A program made the translations under genes and the position numbers. A model generated the notes under the pieces. That model worked only from the letters and a program-made list of their open reading frames with translations, ran no database searches and was not told where the DNA came from. A stretch of 64,000 nucleotides of DNA from Burkholderia sp. BCC1644 (GTDB taxonomy: Bacteria > Pseudomonadota > Gammaproteobacteria > Burkholderiales > Burkholderiaceae): positions 1 to 64,000 of the forward strand of contig NZ_CADFEI010000006.1 in assembly GCF_902833225.1 (NCBI RefSeq). Direction: 5' to 3'. Below, in pieces: positions 1-11,980 of the stretch. How positions within the stretch are numbered: the stretch's first letter is position 1; the number at the start of each line of letters is the position of its first letter.

Positions 1-28
1 GCGTTTTCAGCAGCAGAGAAGCGAGATT

Positions 29-187
29 ATGAACCGTGTTTCGCAGCTCGTCAACAACTTTTTACACGACATCGTTGCGACTGCGGGGCTCAACTTCCTG
101 CACCACCGAGGCCGCTACCACCAAGCCTCAACAGCACCGCTTCCCTTCCTCCCGCGCCGCGTTTCCGTTAGCGCGAAAGAGGCGTGA
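29..187 (+). CDS. Possible small protein, 52 aa, unknown function
   Basis: An open frame of 52 codons runs from ATG at 29 to TGA at 185-187. It begins MNRVSQLVNNFLHDIV and contains a His-rich stretch, LHHRGRYH. A weak purine-rich stretch (AGAGAAGCGAG) precedes the ATG. Third positions are mostly G/C but less extreme than in neighbouring genes, and codons such as TTT and TTA, rare in this window, appear near the start. There is no signal peptide or recognisable domain. A strong hairpin terminator follows 45 bases later, so the frame could be a short independent transcript. It may equally be the edge of a larger element that begins left of the window. I do not recognise a family, and coding status is uncertain. 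Confidence 0.3.
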   Translation: MNRVSQLVNNFLHDIVATAGLNFLHHRGRYHQASTAPLPFLPRRVSVSAKEA

Positions 188-230
188 TTGTAGGCAGCCT
201 CTTCGAACTGCGCAAGGGGTTTCGCAAAAA

Positions 231-270
231 ATATAAGGCCCCGCACGCTGCCGCGTGCGGGGCCTTATAT
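231..270. terminator. Bidirectional intrinsic terminator, 18-bp perfect stem
   Basis: The stem ATATAAGGCCCCGCACGC at 231-248 pairs with 253-270 around the loop TGCC. An A-run at 225-230 supplies the U-tract for minus-strand transcripts, so it closes the phn operon. The TATATA side could serve plus-strand transcripts. Confidence 0.85.
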
Positions 271-289
271 ATAGAAGCAACCTGACCCG

Positions 290-841
290 TCAGCCTGCAC
301 GCACCTGGCGCGCGACGATCTCCATATAGTGATCGAGGTCAGGCGTCACCTTCCCTTCCTCCTTCGCCGAATCGTCCCAGCGGCGCAGACGCAGCGCATC
401 TTCCGCGAACGGGCGCCGCAGGAACGCCGCCGTCTCCTCTTCACTGAAGATGCCGCCCTGCAGCGCGAGGCTGCGCACCGAGTCCGGCGACAGGCTTTCG
501 AAGTAGCCGGCGTCCGTGCGGCACAGGCAGCGCTTCGCGTCGACGTGCAGCCGGATCGGCTCCAGCACCGCGTCGGAAAACAGCGGCCGCAGGAACGGCA
601 GCACGTAATACTGATGCAGATCGTCGATTCCGCGCGCGCTCGGCGTCTCGCCCTGGCGATTCAGCAGATGACCGAGGTCGTGCAGGAACGCCGCCGCGAC
701 CAGTGCCTCGTCCGCGCCCGCCTCTTCCGCCAGCAATCCGCTCTGCAACGCATGCTCGAGCTGCGTGACCGGTTCGCCGCTATAGGCCACATGGCCATGC
801 TCGCGATACAGGCCGTGGATCTCTTCCACCGTCAATGCCAT
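290..841 (-). CDS. PhnZ-like HD-domain phosphonate oxygenase
   Basis: This 183-aa protein belongs to the HD-domain group found in phosphonate operons, whose characterised member PhnZ is a mixed-valent diiron oxygenase that cleaves the C-P bond of 2-amino-1-hydroxyethylphosphonate. The PhnZ active-site set is visible at constant offset: Y20 and E23 (gating loop), H30, H54-D55, H58, H76, H99 and D156, i.e. motifs YSGE, LEHALQ, FLHDLGH and RLHVDAK. It is the last gene of the minus-strand phn operon, four bases after the aldehyde dehydrogenase gene. No PhnY*-type dioxygenase, which would make the hydroxylated substrate, lies in the window, so the natural substrate is open. Family assignment is firm; the exact reaction is inferred. 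Confidence 0.85.
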   Translation of the reverse strand: MALTVEEIHGLYREHGHVAYSGEPVTQLEHALQSGLLAEEAGADEALVAAAFLHDLGHLLNRQGETPSARGIDDLHQYYVLPFLRPLFSDAVLEPIRLHVDAKRCLCRTDAGYFESLSPDSVRSLALQGGIFSEEETAAFLRRPFAEDALRLRRWDDSAKEEGKVTPDLDHYMEIVARQVRAG

Positions 842-845
842 CCGT

Positions 846-4450
<3,605 letters not shown>

Positions 4451-4461
<11 letters not shown>

Positions 4462-5371
4462 CGTTCCCTCCCGTCGCACGCCGGTTCACCCGGCGATAAA
4501 CCGCATACAGCGCCAGCGACAACGCCAGCATCACGACCGCGCCGGCCGACGCGGTCGGCAAATCGAGATCGACGGTCGCGCTGCTGTAGATCGCGACCGG
4601 CAACGTGACGAGCCGCGCGCTGCCGAGCACGAGCAGAATCCCGAACTCGTTCAGCGTCAGCAGAAAGCACAGCACGGTGCCGGCGGCGATGCCCGGCCAC
4701 GCGATCGGCAGGACGACGCGACGCGCGAGCATCCAGCCGGGCGCGCCGAGGCTGCGGGCGGCTTCGATCAGACGCAGGTCGAGCGTCGCGAACGACGCGA
4801 GCGTCGGCCGCACGACGAACGGCGTATAGAACACGGTCTGCGCGAGAATCACGCCGCCGATGCCGAACAGGAAATCGAGCGGCGGGTTCTCGAGATGGAA
4901 CAGGTGCTGCAGCGCGATGCTGATCGACCCTTGCGAGCCGTACAGGAAGATCAACGTGAACGCGACGAGGAACGACGGGAACGCGACGTACAGCTCCAGG
5001 AAGCGCGTGACGAGCGATGCGCCCGGGAACGGCTTGAAGAACAGCAGCGCGGCCAGCAGCACGCCGAGCACCGACGCGGTGCCGGCGCTCGCGAACAGCA
5101 CGCCGAGCGTCGTCATCATCACGCTGCGCGTGTCGGGATTGCCGAAGAAGGTACGGTACGCGGCGAAACTCAGCCCGTGATCGCCCGATACGCTCAGCAG
5201 CACGAGCCGCACCAGCGGATAGACGACGAGCGGGCCGAGCAGGACGATCGCGAGCGCGGCCAGGTGCAGGTCGCCCATGCGCTTGCGGCGCCGCGCGGCG
5301 GCAGCGTGCGCGGCGGCCGACGCGAGCACGTGCGGCGGCAGGCCGGCTTCAGGGCTCGATAAGGACGACAT
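4451..5371 (-). CDS. phnU: 2-aminoethylphosphonate ABC transporter permease (PhnU-type)
   Basis: This 306-aa inner-membrane protein has a hydrophobic N-terminal helix after a basic stretch (AAARRRKRMGDLHLAALAIVLLG) and the EAA loop LIEAARSLGAPGWMLARRVVLP. It is the first permease of the PhnSTUV system. The start MSSLSSPEAG at 5371 lies 23 bases inside the ATPase gene; an in-frame extension to 5404 would overlap more. Substrate is assigned from the flanking phnW, phnA and phnY genes. Confidence 0.85.
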
Positions 5372-6464
5372 CGTCTGCCTCGCATTGCAGGGACACGCGC
5401 GCACCGCGCTCGGGGGCCGCGCCGCGGCCGCGTTGCATCGTGACGCGCACGGGCTCGTCGGGCGCCGCGTCGATCACGACCGCGATCGACAGGTCCGCGC
5501 CCTGCCATTCGACGGACGCCACCGTGCCGTGCAGGCCGCCGGCCGCCGGCGGCATCACGGTCAGGCGCTCGGGGCGCACGCACGCGACCTTGCCGCGCAC
5601 GTCGTGGCGCGGATCGCCGAGCGGGAAGATCACGTGCGGCGGCAGCAGGTTCGCCGGGCCGAGATAGCGTGCGACGTAGCCGTCCTGCGGCGCGTCGTAC
5701 AGTTGCTGCGGCGTGCCGAGCTGCGCGATGTGGCCGTCGCGCATCAGCAGCGCGCGGTCGGACAGCACGAGGGCGTCGTCGCGGTCGTGCGTCACGCAGA
5801 CGACGGTCAGGTTCGGCAGGCGCTCGTGCAGCGCCTTCAGTTCACTGCGCACCGAGGCGCGCAGGTTCGCGTCGAGCGCCGACAGCGGCTCGTCGAGCAG
5901 CAGCACGTCCGGCTCGATCACGAGCGCGCGCGCCAGCGCGACGCGCTGCTGCATCCCGCCCGACAGCTGCGCGGGCAGATGATGGCCCGCATCGCCGAGC
6001 TGCACGAGCTTCAGCGCGTCGGCGACGCGTCGCGTCACTTCCGACGACGCCATGCCGCGCGCGCGCAGCCCGAATGCGACGTTCTCGAACACCGACAGGT
6101 GCGGGAACAGCGCGTAATTCTGGAACAGCAGACCGAGGTTGCGCTTGTGCGGCGGCGCATAGGTCAGGTCGCGTCCGGCAACGGTCAGCGTGCCGGTCAG
6201 GCCATCGGCCTTCACGAACCCGGCGATGAAGCGCAGCAGCGTGGTCTTGCCGCAGCCGCTCTTGCCGAGCACGGTCAGAAATTCACCGGCACCGATCGAC
6301 AGCGACAGATCTTCCAGCACCGTGCGTGCGCCGTAGCGCACGCTCAGGTGTTCGATCTGCACGCCGCCCGGCGCGCCGGACCGCAGCGTCGCGTGCGGTT
6401 CGGCGGCGCCGAATGCGCCGGGATGGGTCAGGGTGGTTTCCACCGGGTTCATCCTCTTGCTCAC
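5349..6464 (-). CDS. phnT: 2-aminoethylphosphonate ABC transporter ATPase PhnT
   Basis: This 371-aa protein is an ABC ATPase of the CysA/PotA type with a C-terminal TOBE-like domain. Walker A is GKSGCGKTT, the signature LSGGMQQRVALARAL, Walker B VLLLDEPLSALD, and the H-loop VCVTHDRD. It energises import of 2-aminoethylphosphonate through the two permeases encoded downstream. The reading frame allows GTG at 6464 or ATG at 6452 (MNPVETT); neither has a well-spaced ribosome-binding site, so the start is uncertain by four codons. It follows the binding-protein gene by about 20-35 bases. Confidence 0.88.
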   Translation of the reverse strand: MSKRMNPVETTLTHPGAFGAAEPHATLRSGAPGGVQIEHLSVRYGARTVLEDLSLSIGAGEFLTVLGKSGCGKTTLLRFIAGFVKADGLTGTLTVAGRDLTYAPPHKRNLGLLFQNYALFPHLSVFENVAFGLRARGMASSEVTRRVADALKLVQLGDAGHHLPAQLSGGMQQRVALARALVIEPDVLLLDEPLSALDANLRASVRSELKALHERLPNLTVVCVTHDRDDALVLSDRALLMRDGHIAQLGTPQQLYDAPQDGYVARYLGPANLLPPHVIFPLGDPRHDVRGKVACVRPERLTVMPPAAGGLHGTVASVEWQGADLSIAVVIDAAPDEPVRVTMQRGRGAAPERGARVSLQCEADDVVLIEP

Positions 6465-6486
6465 TAATACAGGCGGCGTGTGCCGA

Positions 6487-7575
6487 TCACTTCGGCTTGA
6501 CGACGTCGAGCTGCTTGCCCGAGCTGCCGATCACGTCCTTCTTCCAGCGCTCGATCCACACCGGCTTCTTCGCCATCACCTGGGTCCAGTCGACCGGGAT
6601 CAGCTTCACGCCCGCGATCGCCTTCTTGACCGCTTCGCCGTTCTTGCCGGCCAGCGGCACGTCCGTGCGGCCCGGGATGCCGTACATGTCCGGCACCTTC
6701 GACTGCACGTCCGTCGACATCAGGTAGTCGATCAGCTTCTTGCCGGCGTCCTGGTTCGGGCCGCTCTTGATCAGGCCAATGCCGTACGGGAGCTGGAACG
6801 TGGTCGGCTGGTCGCCGTCCTTCGCTGCCAGGAAGATCGGCTTGACGGACAGCGCGCCGTGTTCGGCGTCGTCGAGGTCCATCTGCAGGTCGCCGTTCGC
6901 GACGCTGATTTCGTTACGCGAGAGCAGCACGTTCAGGTAGCCCGTGCCCTTGGTGTGGAACTTCACGCTCTGCGACAGCTTCGCGAGGTAGTCGAACGCC
7001 TTGTCCTCGCCCATCAGCGACGTCGTCAGGATCAGCACGGCCATCCCGTCGCCGGCCGTGGCCGGGTTCGAGTACGCGACCTTGCCGGCATAGGCCGGCG
7101 ACAGCAGGTCGGCGAACGTCTTCGGCTGGTTCTTCACGACGTCCGGGTTGATCGCGAACGAGAAGTAGTTGTTCACGAACGTCGCCCACGTGCCGTCCTC
7201 GGCCTTCGCGATGGCCGGCACGTTCTTGTAGTTCACGCTCTGGTACGGCTGCAGCAGGCCCATCTGGCCGGCTTGCTGGATGAACGGCGGCAGCGTGACG
7301 ATCACGTCGGCCTTCGGGGAATTCTTCTCGATGTTCGCGCGGTTCACGACCTCGCCGCTACCTGCCGTCACGATGTTGACCTTGACGCCTTCCTTCTTCT
7401 CGAAGGCCGGCAGCACATCGCGATAGAGGTTCTCGAGACCGTCCGCCGTATACAGCACGACCGCGCTCGCCGCATGCGCGGGCAACGCGGCGCCCATCAG
7501 ACCGGCGACGCTGGCGGCCAGCGCAAGCTTGCGGAACGCGCCGGCAGCGGCGCGCGAGGAATTCTGCAGTGTCAT
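6487..7575 (-). CDS. phnS: 2-aminoethylphosphonate-binding periplasmic protein PhnS
   Basis: This 362-aa extracellular solute-binding protein of the iron(III)/putrescine-binding superfamily has a Sec signal peptide ending near LPAHAASA. The mature part starts VVLYTADGLENLYRDVLPAF, typical of the family. It is first in the minus-strand operon and divergent from phnW. The ATG at 7575 is chosen because GGAGAAGTGAG lies just upstream; a nine-codon extension exists. The phosphonate specificity is inferred from the flanking catabolic genes. Confidence 0.87.
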   Translation of the reverse strand: MTLQNSSRAAAGAFRKLALAASVAGLMGAALPAHAASAVVLYTADGLENLYRDVLPAFEKKEGVKVNIVTAGSGEVVNRANIEKNSPKADVIVTLPPFIQQAGQMGLLQPYQSVNYKNVPAIAKAEDGTWATFVNNYFSFAINPDVVKNQPKTFADLLSPAYAGKVAYSNPATAGDGMAVLILTTSLMGEDKAFDYLAKLSQSVKFHTKGTGYLNVLLSRNEISVANGDLQMDLDDAEHGALSVKPIFLAAKDGDQPTTFQLPYGIGLIKSGPNQDAGKKLIDYLMSTDVQSKVPDMYGIPGRTDVPLAGKNGEAVKKAIAGVKLIPVDWTQVMAKKPVWIERWKKDVIGSSGKQLDVVKPK

Positions 7576-7833
7576 CTCACTTCTCCGTAGGCGGAACACC
7601 AAACGGCCGGGGCACGATCCGGCTCTCCTGTTATCTCCGGGCAGGCCGATCGACGGCCCGCCTCGCCGCCGCGCTGCGGTTGGTTTCGCGCGGCAACCGA
7701 AGGATCACAGCGTTCGATGACAAACCCGTGACGAATGCCACAATTTCCAAAAAATGACACATTTTGCCAATATCATGCAAGTCATTCAGAAATGCCGCCC
7801 GGCGTTTCGTTCGACCTCTGCTGGAGAAAAACC
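7576..7833. promoter_or_regulatory. Divergent phnS/phnW control region
   Basis: This 258-base spacer separates the divergent phnS and phnW starts. The half nearest phnW is A/T-rich for this genome (7738-7800, with AAAAAATGACACATTTTGCC). I see no clear sigma-70 hexamers and no regulator gene next to it. Control by a regulator encoded elsewhere is inferred from geometry only. Confidence 0.5.
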
Positions 7834-8943
7834 ATGTCCGACCCGATTCTGCTCACGCCCGGCCCGCTCACCACGTCCGCCACAACGCGCCACGCAATGC
7901 AACATGACTGGGGGTCGTGGGATGCCGCTTTCAATCAACTGACGGCCAGCGTCTGCGCGGATCTCGTCGCCATTGCGCACGGTGGCGACGAGTACGTGTG
8001 CGTACCGATGCAGGGCAGCGGCACGTTCTCGGTCGAAGCCGCGCTCGGCACGCTGGTGCCGCGCGACGGCGTCGTGCTGGTGCCCGACAACGGCGCGTAT
8101 TGCGCACGCATCCTGAAGATCCTCGGCCGGCTCGGCATCGACGCGATCGCGTTGCCGTTCGGCGAGGACGCGGCCGTCGACGCGGCGGCGGTCGAGGCCG
8201 CGTTCGCGCGCGAGCCGCGCATCACGCACGTCGCACTCGTGCATCTGGAGACGAGCGCCGGGATCCTGAATCCGCTCGATGCGATCGCAGCCGCGTGCCG
8301 GCGCCACGGCAAGCGGCTGATCGTCGACGCGATGAGCTCGTTCGGCGCGTTGCCGATCGCGCTCGCGGACAGCGGCATCGATGCGCTGGTCTCGGCGAGC
8401 GGCAAATGCCTCGAAGGCGTGCCGGGGATGGGGTTCGCGATCGTACGGCGCGACGCGCTCGACGCGTGCGAAGGCAACTCGCCGTCGCTCGCGCTCGACC
8501 TCCACGACCAGTACGCGTACCTGCGCAAGACGGGCCAGTGGCGCTTCACGCCGCCGACCCACGTGATCGCCGCGCTGCGCGCCGCGCTCGACCAGTACCT
8601 CGCCGAAGGCGGGCAGCCGGCGCGTGGTGCGCGCTACGTGGACAACTGCCGCACGCTGGTCGAGTCGATGCGCGCGCTCGGCTTCGTGCCGTTCCTCGAC
8701 GCGAGCGTGCAGGCACCGGTGATCGTCACGTTCCATGCGCCCGACCATCCGGCCTACGATTTCCGCCGCTTCTACGACGCGGTGCGCGACGCGGGCTTCA
8801 TCCTGTATCCGGGCAAGCTCACGCAACTCGAGACGTTCCGCGTCGGCTGCATCGGCGCGATCGATTCGGGCGATATCCGGCGTGCGGTCGCGGCGATCGC
8901 GCAGGCCGTCGAATCGCTCGGCATCGCCGTGCAGCGCGCGTAA
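7834..8943 (+). CDS. phnW: 2-aminoethylphosphonate-pyruvate transaminase PhnW
   Basis: This 369-aa class V PLP aminotransferase converts 2-aminoethylphosphonate and pyruvate to phosphonoacetaldehyde and alanine, the first step of the pathway completed by PhnY and PhnA. It starts [14 protein letters not shown], the usual PhnW N-terminus. Other motifs are [23 protein letters not shown], and the PLP-binding Lys191 in [12 protein letters not shown]. The start at 7834 is preceded by CTGGAGAAAAACC. The length fits the family. It is transcribed away from the transporter operon and ends before a strong hairpin shared with the next minus-strand gene. Confidence 0.95.
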   Translation: MSDPILLTPGPLTTSATTRHAMQHDWGSWDAAFNQLTASVCADLVAIAHGGDEYVCVPMQGSGTFSVEAALGTLVPRDGVVLVPDNGAYCARILKILGRLGIDAIALPFGEDAAVDAAAVEAAFAREPRITHVALVHLETSAGILNPLDAIAAACRRHGKRLIVDAMSSFGALPIALADSGIDALVSASGKCLEGVPGMGFAIVRRDALDACEGNSPSLALDLHDQYAYLRKTGQWRFTPPTHVIAALRAALDQYLAEGGQPARGARYVDNCRTLVESMRALGFVPFLDASVQAPVIVTFHAPDHPAYDFRRFYDAVRDAGFILYPGKLTQLETFRVGCIGAIDSGDIRRAVAAIAQAVESLGIAVQRA

Positions 8944-8988
8944 GCGCCGTGCGCCGACCGGCACGCCGGCCGGCGCCGCAAACAAAAA

Positions 8989-9016
8989 AGCCCGGCGGCC
9001 GATTGGCCGCCGGGCT
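8989..9016. terminator. Bidirectional terminator between phnW and the MFS gene
   Basis: The stem AGCCCGGCGGCC (8989-9000), loop GATT and complementary arm (9005-9016) form a perfect 12-bp hairpin. An A-run upstream (8984-8989) gives a U-tract on the minus strand, ending the quinate-cluster MFS transcript; it can also stop phnW. Confidence 0.8.
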
Positions 9017-9045
9017 AACGCACTGGATGTGCGTGGAGGCGGTGC

Positions 9046-10386
9046 TTACAGCTCGATCCGCTTGATGTCGCCGACGACGAAGATGTACGACAGCGCACCG
9101 ACCAGCGCGATCACGCCGATGAACACCAGCGCACCGACGAACGAGCCGGTCGACGCGACGATGAAACCGACGACCAGCGGCGTGACGATGCCCGCGAGGT
9201 TCGCCGCGAAGTTGAAGATGCCGCCCGTCACGCCGAGCAGGCCGTCCGGCGCGATGTCCGACACGAGCGTCCAGCCGAGCGCGGCCATCCCCTGCGCGAA
9301 GAAGGCCACCGACATGATCGCGATCACGGCTTCGTTGCTCTTCACGTAGTTCGCGAGAATGATCGTCGACGCGAGCAGCAGGCCCGCGATGATCGGCAGC
9401 TTGCGCGCGAGGTTCGCGGACTTGCCGCGGCGCAGCAGCCAGTCGGAGAAGATTCCGCCGAACATCACGCCGACCGACGCGGCGATGAACGGCATCACCG
9501 CGAAGAAGCCGATCTTCAGCCAGCCCATGTGGCGCTCGGTGGCGAGGTAGGTCGGGAACCAGGTCAGGAAGAACACGAGCGTCGAATTGCCTGCGAACTG
9601 GCCGAGGCAGATGCCCGCGAGCTGGCGCTTCTTCAGCAGCTTGCCGGCCATCGCCCAGCTGAACTTCTTCTGCTCGCCCTTGCCGCCTTTGTCGCCATCC
9701 TTGCGTGCGCTGTGCACGAGACCGCCGCCCGCCTCGATGTACGCGAGCTCCTCCGAGTTGGCGCCCGGATGGTTGCGCGGCTCATGATAGAACTTCCACC
9801 AGACCAGGCCGAACACGATGCCGATCGCGCCGACGACCCAGAACAGCGAACGCCAGCCGAACGCGCCCATCAGCGCGAACAGCACGGGGCTGAAGAACGC
9901 GAGGCCGATGTACTCGCCGACGGTATAAGTGCCCGTCGCCATCGCGCGTTCGTTCTGCGGGAACCACGTCGCGACGACCCGGCTGTTGGTCGGGAAGCAC
10001 GGCGCCTCCGTCACGCCGAGCCCGAGCCGGCATGCGAACAGCGTCGCGATGCCCGGCACGAAGCCCTGCAGGAACGTGCACAGCGACCACAGCGTCATCG
10101 ACCAGTAATAGGTGATCTTGCTGCCGAAGCGGTCGAGGAACAGGCCGCCGGGCACCTGCATCGCAACGTAGGTCCACGAAAACGCGGAGAACATGATGCC
10201 CATCACGGCCGCGTTGATGCCGAGCTCCTTGGTGAGCTGCGGCGCAGCCACCCCCAGCACGGTGCGGTCGAGATAGTTGATCATCGTGCCGATCGCGAGC
10301 AGCGCGAGAATCTTGTAGCGCGCCGAGGTGCGCCGGACCGTGCCGGCCTGCGCCGGCGCGGCGCTCGTGTGGGTGGTGTGCTGCAT
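9046..10386 (-). CDS. MFS transporter, anion:cation symporter family; probable quinate/shikimate importer
   Basis: This 446-aa protein has twelve hydrophobic segments typical of the ACS family (glucarate, galactonate, phthalate and other organic anions). Landmarks are MINYLDRTVLGVAAPQL in helix 1, LDRFGSKITYYWSM in the loop 2-3 motif, and a long cytoplasmic central loop rich in Lys/Gly (HSARKDGDKGGKGEQKK). It lies downstream of the aroE-like and aroQ genes on the same strand, about 30 bases after aroE, and faces quiC across the divergent promoter. Import of quinate or shikimate is inferred from this context; the family alone does not fix the substrate. Confidence 0.8.
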   Translation of the reverse strand: MQHTTHTSAAPAQAGTVRRTSARYKILALLAIGTMINYLDRTVLGVAAPQLTKELGINAAVMGIMFSAFSWTYVAMQVPGGLFLDRFGSKITYYWSMTLWSLCTFLQGFVPGIATLFACRLGLGVTEAPCFPTNSRVVATWFPQNERAMATGTYTVGEYIGLAFFSPVLFALMGAFGWRSLFWVVGAIGIVFGLVWWKFYHEPRNHPGANSEELAYIEAGGGLVHSARKDGDKGGKGEQKKFSWAMAGKLLKKRQLAGICLGQFAGNSTLVFFLTWFPTYLATERHMGWLKIGFFAVMPFIAASVGVMFGGIFSDWLLRRGKSANLARKLPIIAGLLLASTIILANYVKSNEAVIAIMSVAFFAQGMAALGWTLVSDIAPDGLLGVTGGIFNFAANLAGIVTPLVVGFIVASTGSFVGALVFIGVIALVGALSYIFVVGDIKRIEL

Positions 10387-10418
10387 GGTCGTCTCCTGGT
10401 CTCTCTTTCTGTAAGGGG

Positions 10419-11273
10419 TCAGCGCGCGACGAGCGACTGAAAGTGATCGAACATCCGCTCGGCGTCGGGCGTGCGTCCGGTGAAGATCTCGAACGCGTCG
10501 ACGGCCTGGTAGACGGCCATCCCGCCGCCCGGCAGCGTGGCGCAGCCGGCCGCGCGCGCGGCGTGGATCAGTTCGGTTTCGAGCGGGAAATACACGATGT
10601 CGGCCACCCACATGGCCGCGTGGAGCAGTTCGGCCGGCAGCGGCAGGCCCGGATGCTTGGCCATGCCGGTCGGCGTGGCGTGGATCAGGCCCGTCGCAGC
10701 GCGCATCGCGGCAGCGAGATCGCCGCCCGGCATGATCCGCGCGGCGGGGAAGCGTTGCTGCAGTTCGGCCGCGAGCGCGGCGGCGCGCGTGCCGTCGACA
10801 TCGAAAATCTTCAGTTCGGCCGCGCCCATCTGCAGCGCCGCGTGCGCCACGGCCGCACCGGCGCCGCCCGCGCCGAGCTGGACGACGCTGTCGAGCTTCG
10901 CGTCGGGCAACCCGCGGCGAAACGATTTCGCGAAGCCCGACCAGTCGGTGTTGTGCCCGATCCGCTTGCCGTCCTTGAACAGCACGGTGTTCACCGCGCC
11001 GAGCGCGCGCGCGTCGTCCGACAGCGCGTCGAGGTGTTCGATCACGCGCTGCTTGCACGGGTGCGTAATGTTCAGCCCGTTGTAGCCCATCCGCTGCGCG
11101 GCATCGAGCAGTTGCGGCAGTGCGTCGACGGTCACGCCGAGCGCGTCGAGATCAATGCGCCGGTACACGTAGCCGAACCCCTGGCGGAAACCTTCTTCCT
11201 CGTGCATCGCGGGCGACAGCGAACCGCCGATGCCCTGGCCGATCAGGCCGATCAGAAACGACGGGCGGCTCAT
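10419..11273 (-). CDS. Quinate/shikimate dehydrogenase (AroE family)
   Basis: This 284-aa oxidoreductase has the AroE substrate domain ([10 protein letters not shown], catalytic Lys in NITHPCKQ, Asp in HNTDWSGF) and a Rossmann domain ([13 protein letters not shown]). After the second beta strand it has FDVDGTRA instead of the NRTxxR clamp that binds the 2'-phosphate of NADP. That favours NAD and a catabolic role oxidising quinate/shikimate rather than biosynthesis; this is my inference. It overlaps aroQ as ATGA (11270-11273) and precedes the transporter, forming a catabolic operon. Confidence 0.88.
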   Translation of the reverse strand: MSRPSFLIGLIGQGIGGSLSPAMHEEEGFRQGFGYVYRRIDLDALGVTVDALPQLLDAAQRMGYNGLNITHPCKQRVIEHLDALSDDARALGAVNTVLFKDGKRIGHNTDWSGFAKSFRRGLPDAKLDSVVQLGAGGAGAAVAHAALQMGAAELKIFDVDGTRAAALAAELQQRFPAARIMPGGDLAAAMRAATGLIHATPTGMAKHPGLPLPAELLHAAMWVADIVYFPLETELIHAARAAGCATLPGGGMAVYQAVDAFEIFTGRTPDAERMFDHFQSLVAR

Positions 11274-11725
11274 CGTGCGGCTCCCTGCGCAAACAGCGTC
11301 GCCAGACGCTGCAGCGCGAACACGTAGCCTTCGGTGCCGCAGCCGCAGATCACGGCTTCGGCAACCGCCGACACATAGGAATGGTGGCGGAACGCCTCGC
11401 GGCGATGCACGTTCGAGATATGGACTTCGATCACCGGCTTCGCGATCGCGGAAAGCGCGTCGGCCAGCGCGACCGACGTATGCGTATAGGCAGCCGGGTT
11501 GATCACGATGCCGTCCGTGTCGAGGCGCGCGGCATGCAGCCAGTCGATCAGCTGATGCTCGGCGTTCGACTGGCGGAACTCGATTTCCAGCCCGAGCGCC
11601 TCGGCCGCCGTACGGCAGCGCTGCTCGACGTCGGCGAGCGTTTCCGCGCCGTAGATATGGGGCTCGCGCGTCCCCAGCAGGTTCAGGTTCGGGCCGTTCA
11701 GCACCAGCACCTTGTGCTTGCTCAT
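11270..11725 (-). CDS. aroQ: Type II 3-dehydroquinate dehydratase
   Basis: This 151-aa enzyme interconverts 3-dehydroquinate and 3-dehydroshikimate. Type II landmarks are [17 protein letters not shown] (catalytic Tyr), [26 protein letters not shown] (Asn/His) and [20 protein letters not shown]. The start [13 protein letters not shown] at 11725 matches the family N-terminus; an open 47-codon extension upstream does not. In this cluster it serves quinate catabolism together with the dehydrogenase and quiC, being the QuiB-equivalent. Confidence 0.93.
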   Translation of the reverse strand: MSKHKVLVLNGPNLNLLGTREPHIYGAETLADVEQRCRTAAEALGLEIEFRQSNAEHQLIDWLHAARLDTDGIVINPAAYTHTSVALADALSAIAKPVIEVHISNVHRREAFRHHSYVSAVAEAVICGCGTEGYVFALQRLATLFAQGAAR

Positions 11726-11980
11726 GGTGATTCTGCTCCTAAAACAGGGGCGGACCGTGACGGCATCGCCCCGAAAACATCGGAATTTGGCGCTAGTGTG
11801 CGCCCGTGAAAGCGCGCTGTCTTTTCGGGTTTTCGCTAATTTGTACCACCTAGTTAGTTTGTACAATACACGCCACTACCCCAGTAAATTCGGGATATGG
11901 CGTTCGCCCGGGACTCAACGACTGGTTCATTCAGGACCGGTTCGACCGACGCCATGCCCCGCTCATCCGCAGGAATCGCC
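11726..11980. promoter_or_regulatory. Divergent aroQ/quiC control region
   Basis: This 255-base spacer lies between the two divergent halves of the quinate cluster. An A/T-rich core (11838-11870, TAATTTGTACCACCTAGTTAGTTTGTACAA) contains TTTGTAC twice and is the likely promoter and operator zone. The repeat suggests a regulator site; no regulator gene adjoins. Confidence 0.5.
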
